NCBI GenBank assembly: GCA_035700805.1
Contig: DASSOG010000008.1
Location: 1 to 64,000, forward strand
Source of the DNA: JAGWRI01 sp035700805
GTDB taxonomy: Bacteria > Gemmatimonadota > Gemmatimonadetes > Gemmatimonadales > Gemmatimonadaceae
Direction of reading: 5' to 3'
DNA: 64,000 bases
The translations under genes and the position numbers were made by a program. The first letter of the stretch is position 1. Each line of letters starts with the position of its first letter. This document shows, in pieces, positions 7,675 through 16,429 of this stretch. Below the pieces are notes generated by a model, which was given only the letters and a program-made list of their open reading frames with translations, ran no database searches and was not told the DNA's origin.

Positions 7675-8918
7675 ATCCCCAGCCACTTGCCGGAATCCGC
7701 CGGAAACCCCGGGAAAATCCGCTCGAACGCCGTGGCTCCCATATGCTTGCCCACGACCTCGGAGAACACGCTGCGGAAATCCGTGGTCAACGCCAGGTCG
7801 CGGTCCTGGTTCAACTGCTCCGGCTCCAACCCCGGCCACTTGCCGTGTACCGTGTGCCCCTCCACGTCGCCGCCAATCACGAACATCGAGCTGGCATGGC
7901 CATGGTCCGTGCCGCCATTGCCGTTCTGGCGCGCCGTGCGGCCAAACTCAGACATGGTGAGGATGGTCACGTCCCCCATCCGGTCACCCAGGTCGGTGAC
8001 CAGCGCGGCAATGGACGCGGAAAAATCATCCAGCCGGCCGGCAAGTTGCCCGGTGGCGCCGCCCTGGTTCACGTGCGTGTCCCAGCCGCCCACGTCCGTA
8101 AACGCGATTTCCAGTCCCACGTCGGCCTTGATGAGCTGCGCGATCTGGCGCAGATGCTGCGCGAACGCCGAGTTGGGGTATTCCGCGCCGTTCTGCGGAC
8201 GGTACTGTTCCGGCTTGGCCGCCCGCAGCATCTTCATGGCGTCGAACATCTCACTGCCGGTCGCGTGCACCACGTCCGACGACCCGGTCATGTACAGCGC
8301 CTCCAGCTCCGCCTCGGCGCTGCCGCTCGTGCGAATCGTGAACTGATCGAGGCTGTTCATCGCAATCACCGGCGAAGGCCCCTCCAGGATGCGCGGGGTC
8401 TGCGGCGTCATCGAAACGGCCCGGAACGGCGTGACCTCACACTCCGCGCACGTGCCGCGCGCCGCGAGATACCGGTTGAGCCACCCGTCGGGCGTGCCCT
8501 TGTTGTCGGGCGTGCCACTTTCCATGTAGTCCTGGGCGTCAAAGTGCGAGCGCGTGTTGCTGGGGCTTCCGACGGCGTGCACCGCGGTGAGCAGGCCACG
8601 GTCCCACAGGGGCTTGAAGGGCGCGAGCGCCGGGTGCAGCCCGAAGAAGCCGTCCAGGTCAATGGCGGCGACGGCCACGCCTCGCGCCGGGCGCGGAATG
8701 GCGATGGTCGGCCGCATGCGGTAGTACGCCGGCTCGCCATGTGGAACGACCACGTTCAGGGCGTCGGCCGCCCCTCGCTGGAAGATGCAGATCAACGTCT
8801 TGCCCCGCCGCGCCCCCGGCAGTTCGGCGTTCAGCACGGCCCGCCGCAGGAAGCTCGGTGAGAGCCCCACGGTCACCAGCGCCATCGCCCCCGACTTCAC
8901 GAACACCCGACGTTTCAT
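7656..8918 (-). CDS. DUF1501 family exported protein
   Basis: The 420-residue protein begins MKRRVFVKSGAMALVTVG, a twin-arginine-like signal common in this family. It has the DUF1501 pattern: FQRGAADALNVVVPHGEPAYY near the N-terminus, HFDAQDYMESG, GGWDTHVNQGG in the middle, and SEFGRTARQNGNGGTDHGHA with the His-containing phosphatase/sulfatase-like motif. DUF1501 proteins are distantly related to alkaline phosphatase/sulfatases and are usually paired with DUF1800 genes, as here (15-base gap). The C-terminus is encoded within a repeat element. Biochemical function is unknown. Confidence 0.9.
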   Translation of the reverse strand: MKRRVFVKSGAMALVTVGLSPSFLRRAVLNAELPGARRGKTLICIFQRGAADALNVVVPHGEPAYYRMRPTIAIPRPARGVAVAAIDLDGFFGLHPALAPFKPLWDRGLLTAVHAVGSPSNTRSHFDAQDYMESGTPDNKGTPDGWLNRYLAARGTCAECEVTPFRAVSMTPQTPRILEGPSPVIAMNSLDQFTIRTSGSAEAELEALYMTGSSDVVHATGSEMFDAMKMLRAAKPEQYRPQNGAEYPNSAFAQHLRQIAQLIKADVGLEIAFTDVGGWDTHVNQGGATGQLAGRLDDFSASIAALVTDLGDRMGDVTILTMSEFGRTARQNGNGGTDHGHASSMFVIGGDVEGHTVHGKWPGLEPEQLNQDRDLALTTDFRSVFSEVVGKHMGATAFERIFPGFPADSGKWLGILRSRG

Positions 8919-8933
8919 ATGGATAACCTCATA

Positions 8934-10826
8934 TCAGCGACGTTGGAACTCCGGCGTACCCAGCGCGAGGCCCACCACGAGCGGCAGGCCGGTGAGGTCC
9001 AGGGGACGGGTGAGGATGCCGGGCCCCCGACCGCCCCGGCCTCCGCGTCCACCCCCCGCCTCCTCAGGGCGCGGGGTCCCGGCCATGCCGACCAGCGAAT
9101 CGTCCTGCGCCTGGTCCAGCAGCGGGTTGCGTCCCGTCATCAGCACGTCGCGCGTGACCTGCGACGCCTCGCCCCCCAGGATGTGCGTGATCACGCCGTC
9201 CACCTGCTGCGCGTGAGGGGCGTCGCGCAGCGAGTGGGCGTACGGCCAGTTGGAGAACGACGCCCCAGGAAGCCGGCCGCTCGCGAGCAGGAGCCCGAAG
9301 TTGATCCGGTTGAGGATGGCACCCGTGTTCATCCACGCATCGGCGCGGTCGGGCCAGCCGTCAGGCGTCAGGCGCCCGAACTCGGGCTGGCCCAGCAACG
9401 CCACGAGGCCAGCCAGGCGCGCCGTCGTGTCGGGTACGGCGTTCATGACGCGCAGCCCGCTGGCCACCACCTCAAAGGGAGTCTTCACCTTGGCGCGATA
9501 GGCCGCGTTGCTGAAGAACTCCGGCGAGGTCACGATGGTGCGCAGCACCTCGCGGATGTCGCCATCAGTCTTCAAGTAAGTCTGGGCGGCACGCTCTACG
9601 AGGGCGGGCGGCGGGCTGTCGCTCACGAAATGGACCACCAGCTTCCTGGCGATGAACCGCGCGGTGGCGGGGCTCGAGGCCAGGATGTCGAGCACCTGCT
9701 CCCCGTCTTCCTCGCCGCGGCCAGCGGGAATGCGATGGCCGAGCACCACCTTGGCGTCGGCGTCGTGCCACTCCGGGCGGAAGACAAACGCCCCGGTGCG
9801 TGGATTGATGCTCCACCCGGTGAGGCAGCGCGCCACTTCGATCACGTCCTGCTGCGTGTAGCCGCCATCCACCCCCAGGGTGTGCAGCTCCATGAGCTCG
9901 CGTCCGTAATTCTCGTTGAGCCCGCGCGTGCCGGCCTTCTGCAGGCGGGCGAGGGCCTGCTGGCGCTGGTCGGGGGGCAGGCTGCGAATCCGCGGCGGGA
10001 GACGGTTACCGCGTCCGTTCGCCATGCGGTCCATCACGGCCCGCCGCTGCGTGGCGGACACGACGCGACCGTTGGCCGCCAGCGTGGAATGCGTGCTGTC
10101 GGCCTGGCTCTCCCAGTTGTCCAGGTAGAAGAGCATGGCCGGGCTGTGCGCCACGGCGCCAAGCAGGTCGCGAAACTTGCCCAGCGCGTGCGGACGGATC
10201 ACGTCGCGATCATACGCCAGCAGGTAGCTGCGCGTCTGTCCCTTGCCGACGAACACGCTGAAGTGATTCTCCCAGAAATTCACCATCTGTTCGTAGAGCT
10301 GCCGGTTGCTCAGCACGGCTCGCGTCAGCGTGGCGGATTCCAGTTCTCGTACCGGCGCCATGGCGCGCTGCTGCAAGGCCCGTGCGTCGGGGTCGCCGCC
10401 CCGTCGGCGGTTCGCCGCGCGCGCCTGCGATGCAGTGTCCGCGCTGCCCTCTTGTGCCTTGTTCGCGCGGCGAGCCTGCTGCGCCGCCCGGGATGCCTGC
10501 ACGATGTCCGCGGTGGATGCATCAAGGGCCTGGTAGCGCGCCAGCGCGCGGTCCGCGACGCGATCGTCAATCTTGTCTGGCGTGAGCTGGAGCGTGATCC
10601 ATCGGTCCACTCCCATGGCGCGCACCCGGGCCACGTCTCCTGGACGCGGGCCATACCCCAGCCGGTTGAGCACCTGCAGCACCTGCTGGTCGGGCAACTG
10701 CTCGCGACCCGCGGCCGGCGGCGCCATGGCGGGCACCTGCGTGGCTGACGGCGCCGCCGAGCCCGTGGCGCAAGCCATGAGCAGGGCCACTGAAGCGAGG
10801 AGCGATGCAAGGGCGCGGAGCCGCAT
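8934..10826 (-). CDS. DUF1800 family lipoprotein
   Basis: The 630-residue protein starts MRLRALASLLASVALLMAC, a canonical lipoprotein signal; the ATG at 10826 has a GGGAG site and the upstream in-frame extension looks non-coding. The DUF1800 core is visible as LNRLGYGPRPGDVARVRAMG, NFWENHFSVFVGKG, NENYGRELMELHTLGVDGGY, ARCLTGWSINPRTGAF and FIARKLVVHFVSDSPPP. A basic Gln/Ala/Arg-rich insert (around residues 100-140) and a Gly-Arg-rich stretch near the C-terminus (GGGRGGRGGRGPG) are unusual. It forms an operon with the DUF1501 gene downstream; the pair probably forms a surface complex of unknown role. Confidence 0.88.
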   Translation of the reverse strand: MRLRALASLLASVALLMACATGSAAPSATQVPAMAPPAAGREQLPDQQVLQVLNRLGYGPRPGDVARVRAMGVDRWITLQLTPDKIDDRVADRALARYQALDASTADIVQASRAAQQARRANKAQEGSADTASQARAANRRRGGDPDARALQQRAMAPVRELESATLTRAVLSNRQLYEQMVNFWENHFSVFVGKGQTRSYLLAYDRDVIRPHALGKFRDLLGAVAHSPAMLFYLDNWESQADSTHSTLAANGRVVSATQRRAVMDRMANGRGNRLPPRIRSLPPDQRQQALARLQKAGTRGLNENYGRELMELHTLGVDGGYTQQDVIEVARCLTGWSINPRTGAFVFRPEWHDADAKVVLGHRIPAGRGEEDGEQVLDILASSPATARFIARKLVVHFVSDSPPPALVERAAQTYLKTDGDIREVLRTIVTSPEFFSNAAYRAKVKTPFEVVASGLRVMNAVPDTTARLAGLVALLGQPEFGRLTPDGWPDRADAWMNTGAILNRINFGLLLASGRLPGASFSNWPYAHSLRDAPHAQQVDGVITHILGGEASQVTRDVLMTGRNPLLDQAQDDSLVGMAGTPRPEEAGGGRGGRGGRGPGILTRPLDLTGLPLVVGLALGTPEFQRR

Positions 10827-10885
10827 TCCAGGTTCTCCCGGGGTGTGGGATCGTGAGAGTACGACGCCCGCCACTGGCATGCTGT

Positions 10886-10914
10886 TAATGTGACCGAATT
10901 TCCCGTGATGTAAA
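10886..10914 (-). promoter_or_regulatory. Candidate sigma-70-like promoter for the DUF1800/DUF1501 operon
   Basis: On the minus strand TTTACA (10914-10909) and ACATTA (10891-10886) are separated by 17 bases, about 60 bases upstream of the DUF1800 start. The -10 match is weak, so this is tentative. Confidence 0.3.
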
Positions 10915-11016
10915 CGCTTGCGGGAGCAGTGGCTATCCGCATACGGTTCGGGACTTCCGACACCCGCGGTTTCCAGGTGGGCGGCCGACCGGGTGTGACC
11001 TTCGTCACGGGCCTGC

Positions 11017-14000
11017 ATGCAAGAACTTCTGGAGGTCGTTTCGGCGGGACTGGCGGAAGCGAACGCGGCCGCGCGGCCGGTGTCCGTGGTGTCGATCGAG
11101 CTCGATCGACTGGCGGCGCTCCGGGAGTCGCTCGGCGCGCCGAACGCCGACCAGGTCTGCGAGCAGATTGCCCGGATGCTGCAGCGTCTGCTGCGCACGG
11201 GCGATTACGTGCAGCGGGTGTCCGACGGGGAGCTGCTGGTGGTCCTGCTGGGAGCCGGCGCACGCGATGCGCGGCAGGTGGCGGGACGCCTGGGCGCCGC
11301 GGTCCGTGGACATGAGTTTGCCGGAGCCGCCCGCGCGCGGTCGGCCGGGGCCGGTCCCAAGGTCACGATCTCTGCCGGGGTGGCGGCGGCGCCCGACCAC
11401 GCGCGGGAACCGGAGCCGCTGGTTTCGGCGGCGCGGCAGGCGCGGATGGCCGTCATGGGACGCGGTGGCGACGGCGTGGGTATCGCCGGCGGCGCGGCCG
11501 CACCTCTTGCGGCCGAGCTGCAACCCGACGTCAACCGCTTTGCCGGGCGCCTTGCCGAGCGGCGGGCCCTGGTCCGCACGCTGGATGAAGCGGTCTCCGG
11601 CCGGCCCCGCATCGTTTCTATAGTTGGAGAGGTGGGCAGCGGCACCATGGCGTTGGCGCGGCAGCTCGAACCGGAAGTCCGGATGCTGGGCGGATCCATG
11701 GTGTACGGTCACGGACGATCGGCGGCCGTTCGGTCTCCCTACGGGCACTGGGCCGGCGTGCTCGGCACCATGCGACGCATCGATCCGCCAAGCGACTCGG
11801 CGTGGCATGAGCTGCCCAAGCTCGTGCGCACCATGTCCGCGGGTGCGCCCGCGCCTTCCGGGAGCAAGTACCGTCTCATGGAAGAGATCGCGCTGTTCCT
11901 GCGCACGGCGGCCGGCAAATGGCCGCTGGTGGTGGTGCTCGACGAGATGCAGTGGGCCGATGAGCAATCGTGGGATACGCTGCAGCATGTGGCGGAGCAA
12001 CTGACGAATGAACAACTGCTGATCTGTCTCACCATGCGCACCGGCGCGGAGTTCAGCGATGCCGCGGACCGACGGAGCCGGCTGCGGGGCCTGGCCGGGT
12101 ATCAGGAATTTTTGCTTTCCCGCCTCACGCGGGAGGAGGTCAAGCGCTGGCTGGAAGCGGCGCTGTACCATCAGGAGGTGGGCCGGGAACTCCTGGCGTT
12201 CGTATATCGGCATACGCAGGGCAATCCGTTCCTGCTCACGCAGGTGGTGCGGGGGCTGCTGGAGGACGGGTCGCTGTGGTCCGACGGCACCCAGTGGCAC
12301 TGGCGGGCCGTGTCGGAGCTGCGCGTGCCGCCGGGGATGGACGGCATCGTGGCCGAGCGCCTTGCACGATTTCCAGCCGCGACGCGGGCCGTGCTCTCCA
12401 CCGCCGCGGTGATCGGCGGCGAGTTCGACGTGGCGTTGCTGGAAGCGTCGGGCGCTGGTGGAACACGCGTGGTGGAGGCCGCCGTGGAAGAGGCCATGGT
12501 TGCCGGGGTGGTGCAGTACACCTATGAACGGCGGCGCAAGGCGTTCGTGTTCGCGCACCAGTCCATGGCCGAGGCGCTGCTCCAGTCGCAGAGTGTGGAC
12601 GCGCTTCGCGACCTGCATGCCCGCGTCGCCGCCGCGCTCGAACGACGCGGCGAGGGAACGGCGGCCGAGATCGCGCAACATTATGATGCCGCCGGCCTGG
12701 CCGATGAGGCTTATCGGACCGCGTTGCGGGCGGCCGCGGAGGCCGAAGGCGTGTACGCACTGCGTACCGCGGGCGATTTCCTGCACATGGCCTCGCGCAA
12801 CGCGGCATCGCCTGGAGATCTGGCGGGAGTGCGCCTGCGGATGGCGCAACTGGCCGACACGCTGGGGCGCTACGACGAAGCGGAGGAGTTGTGCGACCTG
12901 GCCCTGGACTGGTTTGAAGGGCAGGGCGACCGACGACACACGCTGACGCTGCGCCGGATGCGCGAGCGGGCCCGGACGGAACTGGGCCAGCCCGCCCGGC
13001 ACTCGCTGGAGGCGCTTCGCGCCATGGACGCCGAAGCCACCGAGCTCGGGTTCGCGGGGGAACGCGTTGCGGTGCTCCTGCTTCTCTCGCAGGCGCATGG
13101 CCGCCTGGGGGAGACGCGCGAGGCGGCACGGATTGCCGCGCAGTGCGTGGAGATGGCGGAGCCGCTGGACGATCCGCTGCTGCTGGCCGAGGCGCTCACG
13201 CGGTTCGGGATCACGGTGGAGACCGAATCACCGGAGCGGGCGCGTGAGTGTTACGAGCGTGCGCTGAGGCTGGCGCGCGCGGCGGGGGACATCCGCACGC
13301 AGGTCACGTGCCGCATCCACCTGGGGATGGTACTCCAGGCGCAGAGCCAGATGCCGGCAGCGCGCGAATCGCTGTCCACGGCCATCGCGGTGGCTCGGGC
13401 GGCGGGCATGGTTGACCTTTGGGCGGCAGCGGCCCTGAACCTTGGGCTCATCTTCCAGAAGGTGGGTGACGTGGACCGTGCCGGCACGCTCTTTGGCGAG
13501 GCGCTCGGCCTCTCGGCTTCGCTCAAGAACACCGAGCACCAGCTGCACGCGCTGTTCAACATGGCGAACACCGAGCGCGAGCGCGGTGCCCATGGCAAGG
13601 CCCGGGAGTACTACGAGTCCACCGCGGCCCTGGCGCAGCGCGTGGGCCAACTGGACCTGGAAATCGGGGCGCGCGCCGGTGAGGGGCTGTGCCAACTGGC
13701 CTTGGGCCGCGCCGAGGACGCCAGGCGCACGCTGGCGGAGGCTGAACGGCTGCTGGCCACCCGCAGTGAATGGTTCCAGGGGCGGGAACTCCTGGAGGCG
13801 CTGCGTGTGAAGGTGGCCGCGGACGAGCAGCGGCATGCCGATGTGCTGGCGCTGTATGAGTCGGCCCGGTCGCTGGGCGATCCGGCCGACCTGTACGGGG
13901 TGGCGTGGCTGACCGCCGCATGTGCACCGGCACTCTTTGCCGCGGACCCGGCTGTGGCGCGCGCGGCCGTGGATCGCTATGCCCCGCGGGCAGCGGCGCT

Positions 14001-14046
14001 CGGCTTTGCCGCGTTAACCGCAAAGTTCCAGGCGTTGCGTCCGTAA
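11017..14046 (+). CDS. Degenerate GGDEF domain fused to AAA-type ATPase and TPR-like repeats
   Basis: The 1009-residue protein has three parts. Residues 15-150 resemble a GGDEF nucleotide cyclase fold, but the signature is RVSDGELLVVL (67-77), so the GGDEF loop is not preserved. Residues 180-500 form an STAND/AAA-like ATPase: the P-loop GEVGSGTM (204-211) has Thr where Lys should be, while Walker B VVVLDEMQWADEQSW is intact. Residues 560-1009 are helical TPR-like repeats (for example LGRYDEAEELCDLALDWFEG, ARTELGQPARHSLEALRAMD). Similar layouts occur in MalT-like and adenylate-cyclase-linked regulators, but no DNA-binding domain is seen. It looks like a signalling scaffold with lost catalytic sites. 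It is divergent from the DUF1800 operon. Confidence 0.75.
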   Translation: MQELLEVVSAGLAEANAAARPVSVVSIELDRLAALRESLGAPNADQVCEQIARMLQRLLRTGDYVQRVSDGELLVVLLGAGARDARQVAGRLGAAVRGHEFAGAARARSAGAGPKVTISAGVAAAPDHAREPEPLVSAARQARMAVMGRGGDGVGIAGGAAAPLAAELQPDVNRFAGRLAERRALVRTLDEAVSGRPRIVSIVGEVGSGTMALARQLEPEVRMLGGSMVYGHGRSAAVRSPYGHWAGVLGTMRRIDPPSDSAWHELPKLVRTMSAGAPAPSGSKYRLMEEIALFLRTAAGKWPLVVVLDEMQWADEQSWDTLQHVAEQLTNEQLLICLTMRTGAEFSDAADRRSRLRGLAGYQEFLLSRLTREEVKRWLEAALYHQEVGRELLAFVYRHTQGNPFLLTQVVRGLLEDGSLWSDGTQWHWRAVSELRVPPGMDGIVAERLARFPAATRAVLSTAAVIGGEFDVALLEASGAGGTRVVEAAVEEAMVAGVVQYTYERRRKAFVFAHQSMAEALLQSQSVDALRDLHARVAAALERRGEGTAAEIAQHYDAAGLADEAYRTALRAAAEAEGVYALRTAGDFLHMASRNAASPGDLAGVRLRMAQLADTLGRYDEAEELCDLALDWFEGQGDRRHTLTLRRMRERARTELGQPARHSLEALRAMDAEATELGFAGERVAVLLLLSQAHGRLGETREAARIAAQCVEMAEPLDDPLLLAEALTRFGITVETESPERARECYERALRLARAAGDIRTQVTCRIHLGMVLQAQSQMPAARESLSTAIAVARAAGMVDLWAAAALNLGLIFQKVGDVDRAGTLFGEALGLSASLKNTEHQLHALFNMANTERERGAHGKAREYYESTAALAQRVGQLDLEIGARAGEGLCQLALGRAEDARRTLAEAERLLATRSEWFQGRELLEALRVKVAADEQRHADVLALYESARSLGDPADLYGVAWLTAACAPALFAADPAVARAAVDRYAPRAAALGFAALTAKFQALRP

Positions 14047-14246
14047 GCAGCACCGGAAGTGACGCAATTCGCGCGGCGTGGGTTCTGGGGGCAGGAGTGG
14101 GCGCCGCCGTTTGGAACGAATGGCCGACATACGTGTTCTTATGCGGCAGGGGCGGGCGGCCCGCGGGGATGAAACCTCGCGCCGCAGCCGCCCGTTACCA
14201 CGGCGAGGCAGCAGTCTGGTCGTTTACCGAGGGGAGGCGCAGGAAA

Positions 14247-14795
14247 ATGGATGTCCTCGTGATGCTCGAGGAGAACTCCGAGCCGTCACCGGTGCTTGCA
14301 CAGGTGAATTCCGTACCGGCACCCCAGGACTCCGAGCGGCCCACCCGCGACGTGGTGACAGTGTATGGGGACCCCACCACCGAATCCGTGGCGCTGGCGC
14401 TCGCGGCGGCGGTGGAGTGCCACCGCTCCGGTGAGCGATCTGGCGCGGGCATCCTGGAGTCCATTGGGCTGGTGGGTGTGTGGCCCGAACGCGGCGCCGT
14501 TGGTGACGCGGCCTGGCGAGATGGCACCGGCCAGCTGGTGACCCGGACCCTGGAGATTCCGCTGGAGGTGCTGCGTACCACGGCCACGCAGTTGCTGCAC
14601 GAGTGCGGCCAGGTGATCGGCCGTCTGGTGGCCGGGCTTTCGATGCCGGACTGGCCCGAAGGCGCTCGGCGCGCGCTTACCGTCTCGCTGGGACCGGTGG
14701 TGGGGCTTACCGCGCCAGTGTTCAAGCCGCTGGAGGCCATGGTGGAGCGGTGGCGCGAGGCCGACAGCCTGGCCTACGATTACGAGGGCGACTAG
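14247..14795 (+). CDS. Hypothetical protein
   Basis: The 182-residue product begins MDVLVMLEENSEPSP. The ATG at 14247 follows a GGGGAGG stretch at suitable distance; in-frame upstream ATG codons lack one. No signal peptide or membrane segment is visible. The middle (VALALAAAVECHRSGERSGAG) and the end (VVGLTAPVFKPLEAMVERWREADS) look like amphipathic helices. I recognise no family. A strong hairpin follows, and a 200-base gap with no recognised element lies upstream. Confidence 0.55.
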   Translation: MDVLVMLEENSEPSPVLAQVNSVPAPQDSERPTRDVVTVYGDPTTESVALALAAAVECHRSGERSGAGILESIGLVGVWPERGAVGDAAWRDGTGQLVTRTLEIPLEVLRTTATQLLHECGQVIGRLVAGLSMPDWPEGARRALTVSLGPVVGLTAPVFKPLEAMVERWREADSLAYDYEGD

Positions 14796-14829
14796 CGGCG
14801 GTACGCGGGCAGCGGTGATGGAACGGCGC

Positions 14830-14853
14830 GGGGGAGCACGGGGGTGCTCCCCC
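14830..14853 (+). terminator. Hairpin terminator
   Basis: A perfect 10-base stem (14830-14839 with 14844-14853) and a GGGG loop follow the hypothetical gene by 34 bases. The run is GC-rich with a weak T content downstream (GTCCTGT). Confidence 0.75.
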
Positions 14854-14899
14854 GTCCTGTATCAGCCCGTTTCATCCGGCCCTTGACGCCTCAGCGCGG

Positions 14900-15202
14900 T
14901 TGAGCGACGCTATTCGCGTCGAGGTCTATCGAACCGTGCCAAGGCAGTCCATTCGCACCCCCATGCGCCGCCCATCCGGCGGCGAGCGAGTCTTCACCGA
15001 CGAGCGCGGCCGCACCTGGAGCGCCGTGTATGTACCGGGTGACGACGGCGCTCACGGCGCTGTCGTCTTCTCCTGCGTCAGCGAGGTGAGGCAGTCGGCG
15101 CGGGCCGTCGCCGTCGAGCTGCCGGGAAGCGTGGGCGACATCGAGGAAGAGACCCTCAGGGCCTGGCTGTCCATCGCCCCCCGCATCGGCACGCTCACCT
15201 GA
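14900..15202 (+). CDS. Small hypothetical protein
   Basis: The frame gives up to 100 residues from a TTG at 14900. GTG 14936 and ATG 14963 are alternative starts; from ATG 14963 the protein reads MRRPSGGERVFTDERGRTWS and has 79 residues. A TTGACG at 14883-14888 followed 18 bases later by CGCTAT would place transcription start near 14920 and would favour a downstream start. The sequence looks like a compact beta-rich cytoplasmic domain (TWSAVYVPGDDGAHGAVVFS). I recognise no family. A terminator follows immediately. Confidence 0.55.
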   Translation: MSDAIRVEVYRTVPRQSIRTPMRRPSGGERVFTDERGRTWSAVYVPGDDGAHGAVVFSCVSEVRQSARAVAVELPGSVGDIEEETLRAWLSIAPRIGTLT

Positions 15203-15209
15203 GCGGACG

Positions 15210-15235
15210 GGGGGTCGGCGAATGCCGGCCCCCCG
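15210..15235. terminator. Hairpin terminator between convergent genes
   Basis: An 11-base stem with one G-U pair (15210-15220 with 15225-15235) and a GAAT loop lies just after the small hypothetical gene and is followed by ATTTTCT on the plus strand. It also serves the convergent kamA operon, whose stop is at 15248. Confidence 0.8.
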
Positions 15236-15247
15236 CGATTTTCTCCG

Positions 15248-16429
15248 TCATCCCAGCTTGCGCGTGCGGCCGCGGCCAGGGCCCCGTCCGGACTTCCGGC
15301 GTGGCTTGGCGGCCTGGATGGGGAGCACCACCGGATCCGGGTTCGTTCCCGGATGGCCATCGGCTGTTGCCGCGGCGGGCAGCCGCGGCTGGCGATACGT
15401 GAAGCGCTGACCCTGGTAGTTCCGGAAGATCACTTCGTCTTCCGTGATGCTCTCCACGTATTCCGGCAGCAGTGGCACCTTGCCGCCTCCGCCTGGTGCG
15501 TCGATGCAGAAGTGGGGCACCGCCAGGCCGGACGTCCAGCCGCGCAGCGCCTTGATGATCTCCAGGCCGGTCTCGACCATCGTGCGGAAGTGCTCGCCGC
15601 CCGCCACCTGGTCGGCCATGTACAGGTAATACGGCCGTACCCGCGCGCGCAGGAGCGCCTGCATCAGCGCCTTCATGGTTTCCGGATTGTCGTTCACGCC
15701 GCGCAGCAGCACGGTCTGGCAGCCCAGGGGAATGCCGGCGTCGGCCAGCCGCCCCAGCGCCGCCACGGTGGCCGGCGTCAGTTCGCTGGGGTGGTTGAAG
15801 TGCGTGTTCATGTAGATGGGGTGGTACTTCTTCACCATCTCGCAGAACTCCGGCGTGATGCGCTCCGGCAGGTGCGACGTGATGCGGCTGCCCAGGCGGA
15901 TGATCTCCACGTGCGGGATCTCGCGCAGCCGCTGGAAGATGTATTCCAGCCGCCGGTCGGAGAGCATCATGGGATCACCGCCGCTCATCGTGACGTCGCG
16001 GACTTCCGGGTGGTTTCGGATGTACTCGAACGCCGACTCGTACTGGTTGAGCGGGATCTTCTCGGGGTCGCCCACCTTGCGGCGGCGCGTACAGAACCGG
16101 CAGTACGACGCGCACACCGGGCTCACCAGGAACAGCACGCGATCGGGATAGCGATGCGTGATGTTGGGCACCGGCGAGTCGCCGTCCTCATCCAGGGAAT
16201 CGATCACGCCATCCACCACCTCCAGCTCCTGCGTGGTGGGGACATACTGGTTCCAGATACCGTCCCCGCCCGCCTTGAGCTGCTCAAGCACGTTCGGGGT
16301 GATACGCATCTGGAAATTATCAAACGCCGGCTGGAGGGCGTTGACGTCGATCACGTCGTGGCCGAACTGGTCGGCCAGCTTGTCAAGCGTGTCGATGCTG
16401 CCGTGGACCGTCTGCTGCCAGTTGCTCAT
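15248..16429 (-). CDS. kamA: Lysine 2,3-aminomutase (radical SAM, PLP)
   Basis: The 393-residue protein interconverts L-lysine and L-beta-lysine, judged by family. The radical-SAM [4Fe-4S] motif is C106-ASY-C110-RF-C113. The PLP lysine is in APGGGGKVPL (K317). Two aspartates that in clostridial KamA hold the substrate epsilon-amino group are both present, in YMADQV (D273) and CIDAPG (D310), so lysine is the likely substrate. A basic C-terminal tail (KPRRKSGRGPGRGRTRK) is extra. The length is near KamA (about 416) and above EpmB (about 340), and no efp or epmA gene is nearby. The ATG at 16429 overlaps the stop of the GNAT gene by four bases (ATGA); this is the last gene of a four-gene operon. 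Confidence 0.88.
   Translation of the reverse strand: MSNWQQTVHGSIDTLDKLADQFGHDVIDVNALQPAFDNFQMRITPNVLEQLKAGGDGIWNQYVPTTQELEVVDGVIDSLDEDGDSPVPNITHRYPDRVLFLVSPVCASYCRFCTRRRKVGDPEKIPLNQYESAFEYIRNHPEVRDVTMSGGDPMMLSDRRLEYIFQRLREIPHVEIIRLGSRITSHLPERITPEFCEMVKKYHPIYMNTHFNHPSELTPATVAALGRLADAGIPLGCQTVLLRGVNDNPETMKALMQALLRARVRPYYLYMADQVAGGEHFRTMVETGLEIIKALRGWTSGLAVPHFCIDAPGGGGKVPLLPEYVESITEDEVIFRNYQGQRFTYRQPRLPAAATADGHPGTNPDPVVLPIQAAKPRRKSGRGPGRGRTRKLG

Noticed and set aside
7629..10748. Long open frames on the plus strand (about 410 and 609 codons) opposite the DUF1501 and DUF1800 genes
   Set aside because: They mirror the minus-strand genes, contain no recognisable domains, and are expected shadows of GC-rich coding DNA.
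11005..13098. Open frame of about 697 codons on the minus strand opposite the GGDEF/AAA protein
   Set aside because: Composition is Arg/His/Gln-rich without domains, and the plus-strand frame carries clear motifs.
15248..16429. Assignment of the radical SAM protein as EpmB (EF-P modification)
   Set aside because: Length is closer to KamA, both lysine epsilon-amino aspartates are present, and neither efp nor epmA is linked; EpmB remains a minor alternative.
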